Part shown: one piece after another, positions 17,959 to 26,438 of the stretch | Layout: every line of letters starts with the position of its first letter | Numbering within the stretch: the stretch's first letter is position 1 | From: Undibacterium sp. YM2 | Lineage (GTDB): Bacteria > Pseudomonadota > Gammaproteobacteria > Burkholderiales > Burkholderiaceae_D | NCBI RefSeq assembly: GCF_009937975.1 | Contig: NZ_AP018441.1 | Location: forward strand, 2,666,001 to 2,730,000 | Direction of reading: 5' to 3' | Length of the DNA: 64,000 nt | Translations under genes and position numbers: made by a program | The notes under the pieces: model-generated | Told to the model about the DNA's origin: nothing | Seen by the model: only the letters and a program-made list of their open reading frames with translations | Database searches by the model: none

Positions 17959-17996
17959 AAAAAGCGCGGTCATGGAATAATGATCGCGCTTTTTTA
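17959..17996 (+). terminator. Rho-independent terminator after hom
   Basis: The arms AAAAAGCGCGGTCAT and ATGATCGCGCTTTTTT pair with one G-T wobble around a short loop and end in a T-run. It lies about 20 bases after the hom stop and ends the alaA-hom transcript. Confidence 0.9.
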
Positions 17997-18025
17997 TTTT
18001 TTAAAGACAGCACGAACAGGATGAT

Positions 18026-19267
18026 ATGCAACGTCTCTCACTCTCGCAATTGCTGTCCTATGCCATGTTTGGCTTCCCACTGGCGATGGTGGCATTACCC
18101 ATCTATGTCTATGTACCGCAGTTTTATGCTGACCGCCTGGGCATGTCTTTGTCTGCGATAGGCACAGCACTATTACTGACACGTATCATGGATGCCTTCA
18201 TTGATCCTTTTATTGGTACGGTGATAGACCGCAGGCCGCAAAGTCGTAGTTACGCGCCGTATATCGCTCTGGCATTGCCATTATTGATTGCCGGTTTCAT
18301 TGGCTTGTTCCATCCTCCCCAGTTATCAGGTAATCCTGCTTTTCTGTGGTTCTTCGTCACTCTGGTGGTTGTGTATGCAGGGTTTAGCCTGGTGAGTATT
18401 GCTTACCAGAGTTGGGGTGCGTCCCTGACGCAAGAGCCTGGGCAAAGAGTAAGGCTGACCAGTGTACGTGAGACATGTGGTTTGGTTGGTGTGATCGCGA
18501 CCGCCGTCATCATCCAGTTTGGCAATGTCACGATCTTGTCTGGCATGCTGAGTTTGAGTCTGCTCATAACTGCATGGTTGCTGATACACCATACACCGCG
18601 AAAGTCCGGGGTGGCAGGTGTGGCTCATGTACCGCTGTCTTTGCGTCATCTATTCGCCAACCGCAGTTTCCGGGCCTTGTTCCTGGTCTTTGTGGTTAAC
18701 GGCATTGCCGCAGCGATACCCGCAACCTTGTTCCTGTTTTTCACCAAAGACCGTTTGCATCTGGCGCATTTGTCTGGAGTTTTGTTGCTGATGTATTTTC
18801 TGGCGGCTGCTTTATCCATGCCTTTATGGACTCGCCTGGCGCACAGAAAAGGGGAAGTCAAAGCATGGTTGTTGGCAATGCTTTTGTCTGTACTCAGTTT
18901 CGTTGGCGTACTTGCATTAGGTATCGGCGATGCCTGGGCTTTTTCGATGATTTGCATTTTTTCAGGTATGAGCCTGGGAGCCGACCTGGCTTTGCCACCC
19001 GCCTTGCTGGCAGGAGTCATTCATGCAGCGGGGCATAGCGAAAAAAACGAAGCCAGTTATTTTGGCGTTTGGAACTGGGCCAGCAAGATGAACCTGGCGC
19101 TGGCAGCAGGTCTGACTTTGCCAGCGCTGGAATATCTGGGCTATGTACCTGGAGTTGCCAGCGAGAGTGGTTTGCGGGCACTGACACTAGCTTATGCCGC
19201 TTTGCCCTGCATATTAAAATTATTGGCCGCAGCCTTGCTGTGGAAAGCCAGGCTGGAAAAAGTATGA
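18026..19267 (+). CDS. MFS transporter, GPH (MelB-like) cation symporter type
   Basis: A 413-residue protein with 12 predicted helices. The N-terminal half has MDAFIDPFIGTVIDRRPQSR, the helix 2-3 motif of glycoside-pentoside-hexuronide:cation symporters. GASLTQEPGQRVRLTSVRE is the matching cytoplasmic loop. The substrate cannot be read and may be a sugar derivative, lipid head group or other polar compound. The gene stands alone: an upstream terminator separates it from hom and the next genes are on the other strand. The start ATG has a weak GGATGAT-type ribosome site. Confidence 0.85.
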   Translation: MQRLSLSQLLSYAMFGFPLAMVALPIYVYVPQFYADRLGMSLSAIGTALLLTRIMDAFIDPFIGTVIDRRPQSRSYAPYIALALPLLIAGFIGLFHPPQLSGNPAFLWFFVTLVVVYAGFSLVSIAYQSWGASLTQEPGQRVRLTSVRETCGLVGVIATAVIIQFGNVTILSGMLSLSLLITAWLLIHHTPRKSGVAGVAHVPLSLRHLFANRSFRALFLVFVVNGIAAAIPATLFLFFTKDRLHLAHLSGVLLLMYFLAAALSMPLWTRLAHRKGEVKAWLLAMLLSVLSFVGVLALGIGDAWAFSMICIFSGMSLGADLALPPALLAGVIHAAGHSEKNEASYFGVWNWASKMNLALAAGLTLPALEYLGYVPGVASESGLRALTLAYAALPCILKLLAAALLWKARLEKV

Positions 19268-19293
19268 AGTGTAGGCTGTATGCCTAAACTTAT

Positions 19294-20040
19294 CTAGCGC
19301 AACAACTTTTCATTGAATTCTGCTGGATAGTCTTTATGGACTTTGACTACCGTAGAAACCCGGGTGCCATAATTCGGCGAGACTATGCAGGGTGATGACA
19401 ACAGGCGTTCCATTTCAAATGAAACGCCGGTGTCAGGCAATCGGCAATCGGGAGCAGGGGTGGTATTGGCCAGCACTTCAAAATAAGCATCCACTGGCGC
19501 TCGCTGACATATCATGCTGGCAAATTCTGCCTTGGTCCTGACAACTTTTGGCCAGGGCGTATCCAGTGATGCATTCGAAATGCCATAAATACCCGGAGGC
19601 AGGGGCTGTCCATTGCGCACATCATCCTGATTGCGGTTGGAAAACCAGATCAGGTCTTCCTTGTCGCCGATCAGCAAATTGAAGCCGTTATAGTCCGCAA
19701 CAGTGTCGCGAATACTGGCGATATACTCTTGTGCACTCAAATCACCCTTGAGGTAATTGGCAACCAGTTCTCCGCGAGATGGGGCATCTTCACGCTTTTC
19801 AGAAGGTGCACGAATATTGGTAATGGCGGCAAATTTGCTGGTCAGGCTATCTGCGCCATCCATCGTAGTCATGCCCAACCATGTGCCGCCAGATTGCAGG
19901 TCGCGCCCGGCGTATATGTTGGGGTAGTCTTGCCACCAGTCAGCCGCAGCAGCGGGCCGGTCGTAAAACTCGTCGCGGTTACCTGCAAACACGATAGGTG
20001 TGCAGGGTATCAGTTTCCAGGCAAAGACGATCAGGCACAT
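19294..20040 (-). CDS. NRDE family protein (TANGO2-like)
   Basis: A 248-residue protein of the transport and Golgi organisation 2 family. The name-giving NRDE motif occurs in IVFAGNRDEFYDRPA, preceded by MCLIVFAWK with the conserved N-terminal Cys2. GGTWLGMT is also conserved. The N-terminal Cys recalls Ntn hydrolases, but the biochemical role is unsettled; haem trafficking has been proposed for relatives. The start overlaps the end of the DUF4936 gene by 10 bases, so the two are coupled. Confidence 0.9.
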   Translation of the reverse strand: MCLIVFAWKLIPCTPIVFAGNRDEFYDRPAAAADWWQDYPNIYAGRDLQSGGTWLGMTTMDGADSLTSKFAAITNIRAPSEKREDAPSRGELVANYLKGDLSAQEYIASIRDTVADYNGFNLLIGDKEDLIWFSNRNQDDVRNGQPLPPGIYGISNASLDTPWPKVVRTKAEFASMICQRAPVDAYFEVLANTTPAPDCRLPDTGVSFEMERLLSSPCIVSPNYGTRVSTVVKVHKDYPAEFNEKLLR

Positions 20041-20318
20041 AAGTCTACATCCAAAAAATATTCCATATGTCGCTCACCAGACTGTAATTGCTTCAATCCG
20101 GTTTGCGCGTAAGCCAACTCAAGGCGCTGTTCAAAATCAGACGTGACCTGATGATAAATCTCCATCCAGGTATGCATGCCATCCTGTTCTGTCGGGCGTC
20201 TCTGCAAGCCTGAGCTTTGCTGATAGGCCTGGCGCATCAGATTTTGCAACAGCCGTTCCTGCTGCAGTACTTCTGCTTCTTTGCCAGCGCTGGCTTTAAA
20301 ATAGATATAGCAATTCAT
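20031..20318 (-). CDS. DUF4936 family protein
   Basis: A 95-residue protein that matches the DUF4936 pattern: CYIYFKASAGKEAEV at the start, GLQRRPTEQDGMHTWMEIY in the middle and a Cys near the end. It is probably a small ferredoxin-like alpha-beta (antibiotic monooxygenase-like) fold, based on the strand-helix rhythm. No function is known. It sits between the ygfZ gene and the NRDE gene on the same strand, a conserved Burkholderiales context. ygfZ links it loosely to iron-sulphur or haem metabolism. Confidence 0.85.
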   Translation of the reverse strand: MNCYIYFKASAGKEAEVLQQERLLQNLMRQAYQQSSGLQRRPTEQDGMHTWMEIYHQVTSDFEQRLELAYAQTGLKQLQSGERHMEYFLDVDLCA

Positions 20319-20347
20319 ATGCCTGCTTTTGATTCTTTATTGCGCGA

Positions 20348-21387
20348 TTATTGTGTAATATCTGTAATCGCGTACGGCAGCGCCTGCAGTTCTATCGTTG
20401 CGCCAGTTGCCGAGCCTAGAGTGAGCTGACCGCTCTCCTGATCGGCCAGCTTCATTTCTATCAAGGCCAGTGAACTGTCTTCCTGATGTTGTTCTGCATT
20501 AACGATCATGCCGCAAGGCTGGCTGACATCATCGCTATGAAATACTTCGGTTCCTGCTACTACATCTGTCGCATGCACCAAGGCTATTGCCATGCGGCGC
20601 TTGAGCTTGCCCAGATATTGGCTGCGAGCGACTATCTCCTGCCCTGGGTAACAGCCCTTTTTAAAGTTCACACCACCGATAAGTTCAAAATTGATCATCT
20701 GCGGGACAAACTTCTCTTGTGTGCTGGCGATGACGATGGCAATGCCAGCCTGAATCTCAGTCACGCGCCAGGCGCTGGTGTTTACCGCACGCAATTGGGT
20801 GCTTAATTTTGGCCACGCCTGCTTTGCAATCTCTACAGGTGCTATCCACTGATAACGCGGTGCATTGTTGGCGTCAGCAACGCGTAGCAAGCTGCCATAC
20901 TCATTACTCAGCTTTTGGTCGGGTCTGGCTGGCATTACAGGAAACCATTCGTGCAGTGCCGCCGGGGCAGCTGCCCCCCCAGCCCGAGAACGACGTATTC
21001 GGCATTGATATCGTGCAATTTGGCTTTTGCCCGTAAAACAAACATTTGCAAGCGTTTTTGTACAGTAGCTTGTATGCTTTTTGATAGCTGCAAGATAATA
21101 TCCTGGCCATCTTTCCAATATACAAAGCTGGCCAGCATGCGCCCTTTGGGGGTGCAGTAAGCAGCACGGCGCAGCTCGGCAGCACTCAGATGCTCTACAT
21201 CATTGCTTAATTGATTATGCAAAAATGACGGGGCATCTTCACCGGTAACCCTGATCAGGCCAAGGTCGGTTAAAGCGGCTATAAATCCTGTTTGCAGGGC
21301 ACCTGACTGCCAATGTGGGGCAAAACCGGTCGTATTCAGATCTTCCACAGTGGCACCCTGGCTGGATAAAAAGTCTTCCCACGTCAT
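20348..21387 (-). pseudogene. ygfZ: Folate-binding protein YgfZ, interrupted by one frameshift
   Basis: Two frames together encode a protein of about 346 residues, the normal YgfZ length. It is a tetrahydrofolate-binding GcvT-like protein that helps maintain certain iron-sulphur enzymes. The YgfZ signature K-G-C-Y-x-G-Q-E is present in FKKGCYPGQEIVARS in the second frame. The break is at a C7 tract (20974-20980). One more base gives GLGGAAAPAALHEWF and restores the frame. As with arnT and the FadB-like gene, a homopolymer undercall is the simplest explanation. It precedes the DUF4936 and NRDE genes and is divergent from mltG. Confidence 0.88.
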
Positions 21388-21527
21388 ATTGTTATACTCA
21401 CTCTTCTTTGCTGATTCGCTTATTGTCTGCGCTGGCTTTACAATACCGCCTGCACCTGTTCAGGCGAATTATAGTAGCGTCTGCAAAATCTCGTCAGAAC
21501 TCCCTCAATTTTGATTAAGCTGCCTAC

Positions 21528-22514
21528 ATGGGTTTCATAAAAAAACTATTTGTATTATTGATCCTGCTGGCGCTGGCCGCAGGTGGCGGTTTCTATTATT
21601 GGATGCAGCAAGCCATTTTTACAGAGGGCGAGGTCAAGGAATTCATCATCAAGCCGGGCAGTAGCGTGCGTGCGTCCGCCCGTCAGGTGTATGAGGCTGG
21701 CGTACCTGTCCAACCTCTGATGTTTGAAGCACTGGCACGTTTGTTGGCTAAGGAAAATCGCCTGAAAGCTGGTTCTTTCGAAATCGAGGCGGGTAAAACG
21801 CCAGTGGACTTGCTGAACAAGATCGTCAATGGCGATTTTTCCATGGCCAGCCTGGCGGTCATAGAAGGCTGGACATTCCAGCAAATGCGCAAGCTAGTCG
21901 ATGCGCATCCTGCCATCAAGCATGAAACCCAGGGTTTGAGTGAAGCCGAGTTGATGCGCAAGATCACGCCTGATTTTCCGCAAGCTGAAGGTTTGTTTTT
22001 TCCTGATACCTATCGCTTTGCCAAGGGTAGTACAGACGTGCAGTTGTATCAGCAGGCGCATAGCCAGTTATTGAAAAAACTTGATGAGGCCTGGAAAAAG
22101 CGCGTTGATGGCTTGCCTTACAAGAATCGCTACGAAGCCCTGATCATGGCTTCCATCATAGAAAAAGAGACAGGGCAAAAATCAGAACGCCCCATGATAG
22201 CCTCGGTTTTTGTGAATCGCTTGCGTACCGGCATGTTGCTGCAAACCGATCCTACCGTCATCTATGGCATGGGCGAGCGCTATCAGGGCAAGATATATAA
22301 GCGTGACTTGTTGACTGATACCCCCTATAACACGTATACCCGGGTTGGCCTGCCGCCCACACCGATTGCCTTGCCAGGCATGGAATCCATTTCTGCAGCT
22401 TTGGACCCTGCTCATAGCGATGCTTTATACTTCGTGGCGCGTGGAAATGGTACCAGTCAGTTTTCCGATAACCTGAATGACCATAATCGCGCAGTGAACA
22501 AGTACCAACGTTGA
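21528..22514 (+). CDS. mltG: Endolytic murein transglycosylase MltG
   Basis: A 328-residue YceG-type lytic transglycosylase that cuts nascent peptidoglycan near its point of synthesis. A single N-terminal transmembrane helix (about residues 5-27) anchors it in the inner membrane. A LysM-like segment (FIIKPGSSVRASARQVY) follows, and the catalytic Glu lies in MASIIEKETG near residue 218. QTDPTVIYGMG and YNTYTRVGLPPTPIALPG are family hallmarks. It heads the conserved cluster mltG-tmk-holB-pilZ. It is divergent from ygfZ across about 140 bases. Confidence 0.95.
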   Translation: MGFIKKLFVLLILLALAAGGGFYYWMQQAIFTEGEVKEFIIKPGSSVRASARQVYEAGVPVQPLMFEALARLLAKENRLKAGSFEIEAGKTPVDLLNKIVNGDFSMASLAVIEGWTFQQMRKLVDAHPAIKHETQGLSEAELMRKITPDFPQAEGLFFPDTYRFAKGSTDVQLYQQAHSQLLKKLDEAWKKRVDGLPYKNRYEALIMASIIEKETGQKSERPMIASVFVNRLRTGMLLQTDPTVIYGMGERYQGKIYKRDLLTDTPYNTYTRVGLPPTPIALPGMESISAALDPAHSDALYFVARGNGTSQFSDNLNDHNRAVNKYQR

Positions 22515-22552
22515 TAGCGTCAAGGTGCATTAATAGAATATAGAATTAAATA

Positions 22553-23200
22553 ATGAAGCACTCAGGAAAATTTATCAGTTTTGAAGGCATAGACGGTGCG
22601 GGTAAGTCCACCCATATCGCCTATGTGGCAGAGCGTTTGCAAAACAAGCTGCAAGCTGAAGATGTAAAAGTGATTTGCAGTCGTGAACCCGGGGGGACGC
22701 CACTAGGTGAGACCTTGCGCGAATTGCTATTAAAGCAAAAAATGCATCTGGAGACAGAGGCTTTGTTGATGTTTGCTGTCAGGCGCGAACACATTGCCCA
22801 GGTCATAGAGCCAGCTTTGGCGCGCGGCGACTGGGTCATTTCTGACCGTTTCACTGATGCCAGCTTTGCCTATCAGGGCGGTGGCAGGAATTTGTCACTG
22901 GATAAACTCAATGCCCTTGAACAATGGGTGCACCCTGATTTACAGCCAGACCTGACTCTATTGTTCGACGTTCCTTTGGAAGTGGCACGTGCACGCCTTG
23001 ATGCGACCCGTGATCTGGATAAATTTGAACAGGAAAAAGCAGATTTTTTTGCTGCCACCCGCAATGAATATCTGCGCCGCGCCAAAGAGTTTCCTCAACG
23101 TTTCAGGATTATCGACTCCACGCAGAGCATAGAGATCATACGTTCGCAACTGGATATATTGATTGACGAGTTACTGGGCTCTGCTCAGCAAACAAGATGA
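22553..23200 (+). CDS. tmk: dTMP kinase
   Basis: A 215-residue thymidylate kinase that phosphorylates dTMP to dTDP. The P-loop is [11 protein letters not shown]. The DR[FY] region [19 protein letters not shown] holds the dTMP-binding residues. The P-loop carries Gly-Ala after the Asp, as in enterobacterial type enzymes. A G6 tract in the EPGGT codons is intact here, a useful contrast to the broken homopolymers elsewhere. The stop overlaps the holB start (ATGA), so the two are coupled. Confidence 0.96.
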   Translation: MKHSGKFISFEGIDGAGKSTHIAYVAERLQNKLQAEDVKVICSREPGGTPLGETLRELLLKQKMHLETEALLMFAVRREHIAQVIEPALARGDWVISDRFTDASFAYQGGGRNLSLDKLNALEQWVHPDLQPDLTLLFDVPLEVARARLDATRDLDKFEQEKADFFAATRNEYLRRAKEFPQRFRIIDSTQSIEIIRSQLDILIDELLGSAQQTR

Positions 23201-24237
23201 CGCAACATCCCCTATATAGCTGGCAAGAAGATGCCTGGCAGCAGATACAGGCTTTGGGACAACGCTTGCCCCATGCCTTTTTATTGCATGGGCCGCAAGG
23301 CATAGGTAAAACTGTGTTTGCCGAGCATCTGGCGCAGTCACTGCTTTGCGAAAACCCGGGGCAGGGTGGGCACGCCTGCCAGCAATGTGGTTCTTGTGGC
23401 TGGTTTGCTCAATACAGCCATCCCGACTATCGCCGTGTCAGGCCAGAACTGCTGGACGAAGAAGATGCGCCAGTTGGTGAAGAGGCTGAAGCTCCTGCCA
23501 AAACCAGCAAGGCCAGTAAAGCGCCTTCCAAGGAAATCGTCATTAATCAAATCCGCGCGTTGTCGGATTTCATGAATATTTCTACCCACCGTAGCGGCCG
23601 GCGCGTCATCGTTCTGTATCCTGCCGAGGCGCTGAATGTGCCTGCGGCAAATGCTTTGTTGAAATCCCTGGAAGAACCCAATGCCAATACGGTATTCATT
23701 CTGGTCTCAAACAGCATAGACAGGTTGCTGCCAACCATCTTGTCGCGTTGTCACAAGTTTGGACTTGGCTTGCCGGATGCTGGTATTGCGCTGGAATGGC
23801 TGCATAAGCAGGGCATCAAGGATGCCGATGTTTGGTTGGCTCAACAGGGTGGAGCGCCTTTGGCAGCATTCGACATGGCACATTCAGACTTGCGTGCTGA
23901 TCTGGATGAATTTATACGGTTTTTGAGTAAACCTGGTACAGAGTTGAGCCTCAAAACTGCCGACAAGATGCAGAAAATGGAAATGCCAGTCGTCGTCGGC
24001 TGGCTACAACGTTGGCTCTACGATATATTTTCCTATAAACAAAGCGGCAGAATCCGGTATCATCCTCGCTATGAGAAGGAGTTGAAGTCATTGTCCATGC
24101 AGGTTGATGAGCCAGCCTTGCAACAATTCATCAAGAATTGCAATGAAAGACAGGCGATTGCCAGTCACCCTTTGTCGGCCAAATTATTTTTGGAAGATAT
24201 GCTGCTTGAATATTCCGCATTATTCGGCACTATTTGA
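23197..24237 (+). CDS. holB: DNA polymerase III subunit delta-prime
   Basis: A 346-residue clamp-loader subunit. The AAA+ fold has a Walker A-like GPQGIGKT near residue 31, a zinc module with CQQCGSC, and the SRC motif in ILSRCHKF. A variable insert rich in Glu, Ala and Lys (about residues 85-110) separates the zinc module from the rest. It helps load the sliding clamp in replication. Translational coupling to tmk and closeness to pilZ follow the conserved proteobacterial order. Confidence 0.93.
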   Translation: MTQHPLYSWQEDAWQQIQALGQRLPHAFLLHGPQGIGKTVFAEHLAQSLLCENPGQGGHACQQCGSCGWFAQYSHPDYRRVRPELLDEEDAPVGEEAEAPAKTSKASKAPSKEIVINQIRALSDFMNISTHRSGRRVIVLYPAEALNVPAANALLKSLEEPNANTVFILVSNSIDRLLPTILSRCHKFGLGLPDAGIALEWLHKQGIKDADVWLAQQGGAPLAAFDMAHSDLRADLDEFIRFLSKPGTELSLKTADKMQKMEMPVVVGWLQRWLYDIFSYKQSGRIRYHPRYEKELKSLSMQVDEPALQQFIKNCNERQAIASHPLSAKLFLEDMLLEYSALFGTI

Positions 24238-24261
24238 TTAAAGAATTGCGAAAGCCAGAAC

Positions 24262-24651
24262 ATGTCAGATTTACCAGCAGATCCCGGTGCACCGCTTAAT
24301 ATGCCTTCACCGAATCGTCCTTCGGTGTTGTCGCTGGCGATTAAAGAAAAAGCTGCTTTGTTTGCAGCCTATATGCCATTTTTAAAAAATGGCGGCATTT
24401 TCGTGCCTACCAATAAGACTTATCGCTTGGGTGAAGAGATTTACCTGATTTTGACTTTGTTGGATGACCCTAATAAATATCCTATCGCTGGCAAGGTTGC
24501 CTGGATTACACCTGCCGGTGCAGGAAATAATAAGTCACAGGGTATAGGCGTGCATTTTCCGGAAGATGAAAGTGGTAACCGCATACGCTTGCGTGTAGAA
24601 GAATTGCTAGGTGCGGCAGTACGTTCTTCCCGGGCTACCCATACAATTTAA
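24262..24651 (+). CDS. pilZ: PilZ domain protein (type IV pilus PilZ)
   Basis: A 129-residue single PilZ domain. The core reads NGGIFVPTNKTYRLGEEIYL and GIGVHFPEDESG. The N-terminal c-di-GMP-binding RxxxR motif is not seen, as in the founding PilZ of type IV pili, which acts by protein contacts and does not bind c-di-GMP. The position directly after holB is the classical pilZ location. In many relatives tatD follows; here a GNAT gene does, starting on the last base of the pilZ stop. Confidence 0.9.
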   Translation: MSDLPADPGAPLNMPSPNRPSVLSLAIKEKAALFAAYMPFLKNGGIFVPTNKTYRLGEEIYLILTLLDDPNKYPIAGKVAWITPAGAGNNKSQGIGVHFPEDESGNRIRLRVEELLGAAVRSSRATHTI

Positions 24652-25160
24652 TGACGATGGCAGCAGAATTTACTCATAGACTGGCGCAGTTTGAAGATTT
24701 GCCGCAAATTGTTGCCATTTACAATTCCACAGTTGCTTCGCGCGTGGTTACCGCCGATACAGAGCCAATTACGGTAGAATCGCGCCATGCATGGTTTCAT
24801 GAGCACAAGCCGGAATCTCGTCCACTCTGGGTCTGCGAACAGGATGGTCAAATCATAGGCTGGTTATCATTCTCAAATTTTTATGGCAGGCCTGCTTATT
24901 CCGGCACTGCTGAATTATCTATCTACTTGCATGAGGCTGCACGTGGTCAGGGACTGGGGCGTTATTTCCTGACGCAGGCTATTGCGCATGCCCCTGAAAT
25001 CAAGGTTCACACTCTGTTGGGCTTCATTTTTGGTCACAATGTGCCTAGTTTGAAGTTATTTGCTGCATTTGACTTTGCAACCTGGGCAAATATGCCAAAG
25101 GTGGCAACGCTGGACGGCATAGAGCGCGATTTGATCATACTCGGCAAACGGGTAGGCTAA
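24651..25160 (+). CDS. GNAT family N-acetyltransferase (phosphinothricin acetyltransferase-like)
   Basis: A 169-residue acetyltransferase. The central LSIYLHEAARGQGLGRYFL is the acetyl-CoA binding motif A (R/Q-x-x-G-x-G/A). The start EFTHRLAQFEDLPQIVAIYNSTV and the ending resemble Pat/Bar-type enzymes that acetylate amino acid analogues such as methionine sulfoximine. The true substrate is not known. Its start overlaps the pilZ stop by one base, so it is translated from the same mRNA. A hairpin about 60 bases after its stop may end the transcript. Confidence 0.88.
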   Translation: MTMAAEFTHRLAQFEDLPQIVAIYNSTVASRVVTADTEPITVESRHAWFHEHKPESRPLWVCEQDGQIIGWLSFSNFYGRPAYSGTAELSIYLHEAARGQGLGRYFLTQAIAHAPEIKVHTLLGFIFGHNVPSLKLFAAFDFATWANMPKVATLDGIERDLIILGKRVG

Positions 25161-25218
25161 GCTAGCTGGCTAAATTAGCTGGCCCGCCACTACCTGTCAC
25201 CGCTTGCTACCATTTTCG

Positions 25219-25243
25219 GGCGACTTGCCAGCGGCAGGTCGCC
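25219..25243 (+). terminator. Hairpin after the GNAT gene
   Basis: The arms GGCGACTTGCC and GGCAGGTCGCC pair with one G-U wobble around the loop AGC. A T-rich but interrupted tail follows (TATTCATTTTTG). It is a plausible terminator of the mltG-to-GNAT transcript. It lies just before the rlmJ start and could also act on that leader. Confidence 0.5.
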
Positions 25244-25267
25244 TATTCATTTTTGAAAGATTTTATT

Positions 25268-26173
25268 ATGCTGAGCTACCGCCACGGCTTTCATGCCGGT
25301 AATCATGCCGACGTCCTGAAGCACTTTGTCTTGATTCAATTGTTGGAATATCTGGGGCAAAAAGACACTGCCTACACTTATATAGACACGCACTCCGGTG
25401 CTGGCCTGTACGCCCTTGACAGCGGTTATGCCAGTAAAAATGCTGAGTTTGAGACTGGCATTGCTCCCTTGTGGGACAAAAAAGACATGCCCGAAGCTTT
25501 GGCATCGTATATGGATTTGATCAGAGGGCTTAATCCCAGTGGAAAGTTGCGCTATTACCCAGGATCACCCTATTGCGCCAATATAGTCATGCGCGAGCAA
25601 GACCGACTGCGCCTGTTTGAGTTGCACCCTAGCGAAATCAAGATACTCAGTGAAAATTTCCGCAAACTTGATGCCCATGCGGCTGAGCAGGGTAAGCGCC
25701 AGACGGTTAGAGGCAAGCGTGTGATTATCTCGGCTGGCGATGGCTTTGAAAGTCTGAAGGCATTGCTGCCACCACCTTCACGACGCGGCATGGTGTTGAT
25801 AGATCCGCCGTATGAAGTCAAGGATGATTACCGACGCGTCAAGGTATCTCTGGAGGATGGCTTGAAACGTTTCCCTACCGGTACCTTTGCTGTTTGGTAT
25901 CCGGTACTGCAACGCCAGGAGTCCCGTTCTTTGCCAGAAAAACTTAAACGACTGCAAGCGAATAGCTGGCTGAATGTTACCTTGTCCATCAGCGGCCCAA
26001 CGCCAGATGGTTTTGGCTTGCATAGTAGCGGCATGTTCATCCTTAATCCGCCATGGACTTTGCTGGCTACTCTAAAAGAAGTCATGCCCTATCTGGTCAA
26101 GATATTGGGAAAAGATGCAAAAGCAGGTTTTGTGCTGGAGTCGGGGGAAGGTGGTCCTCCAGGCAAGCGTTAA
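25268..26173 (+). CDS. rlmJ: 23S rRNA (adenine(2030)-N6)-methyltransferase RlmJ
   Basis: A 301-residue methyltransferase. The start LSYRHGFHAGNHADVLKH is the RlmJ hallmark, and GMVLIDPPYE holds the catalytic [DNS]PPY motif near residue 176. It methylates A2030 of 23S rRNA. The ATG is used in place of an in-frame TTG five codons upstream because it fits the family N-terminus. The C-terminal end (ESGEGGPPGKR) is a few residues longer than usual. The gene ends at a strong terminator. Confidence 0.94.
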   Translation: MLSYRHGFHAGNHADVLKHFVLIQLLEYLGQKDTAYTYIDTHSGAGLYALDSGYASKNAEFETGIAPLWDKKDMPEALASYMDLIRGLNPSGKLRYYPGSPYCANIVMREQDRLRLFELHPSEIKILSENFRKLDAHAAEQGKRQTVRGKRVIISAGDGFESLKALLPPPSRRGMVLIDPPYEVKDDYRRVKVSLEDGLKRFPTGTFAVWYPVLQRQESRSLPEKLKRLQANSWLNVTLSISGPTPDGFGLHSSGMFILNPPWTLLATLKEVMPYLVKILGKDAKAGFVLESGEGGPPGKR

Positions 26174-26238
26174 GAAGGCGGTAGGCTAGAGGTGTCGGAC
26201 TCCTTTTTCGACACAAAGTAAATTTGTTGAATGGTGCG

Positions 26239-26268
26239 ATGCGGGAGAGCTTATCTCCCGCATTTTTG
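26239..26268 (+). terminator. Rho-independent terminator after rlmJ
   Basis: A perfect 10-bp stem ATGCGGGAGA/TCTCCCGCAT with the loop GCTTA is followed by a T-run. It lies about 65 bases after the rlmJ stop. Confidence 0.92.
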
Positions 26269-26346
26269 TTTGTGGAGGAGCTAAAACGGAAAGGATGAAA
26301 AGAGACTACTTTGTGCATTGCAGAAAAAATACTGATTGACGGATTA

Positions 26347-26358
26347 GTACGGTCGTAC
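26347..26358. promoter_or_regulatory. FadP-like palindromic operator upstream of the acyl-CoA ligase
   Basis: The perfect palindrome GTACG-GT-CGTAC lies about 80 bases before the ligase start and directly after a TTGACG hexamer that could be a -35 element. Similar elements precede three other fatty-acid type genes in this window. The pattern resembles TetR-family fatty-acid regulators of betaproteobacteria; the regulator itself is not in the window. Confidence 0.65.
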
Positions 26359-26438
26359 AAAAATCGGTAAAGAATAATATTCAGCAATTTGCGCGATTAC
26401 CAAAGTAATCAATAACGCTGCACATTTCAGGAGAACAA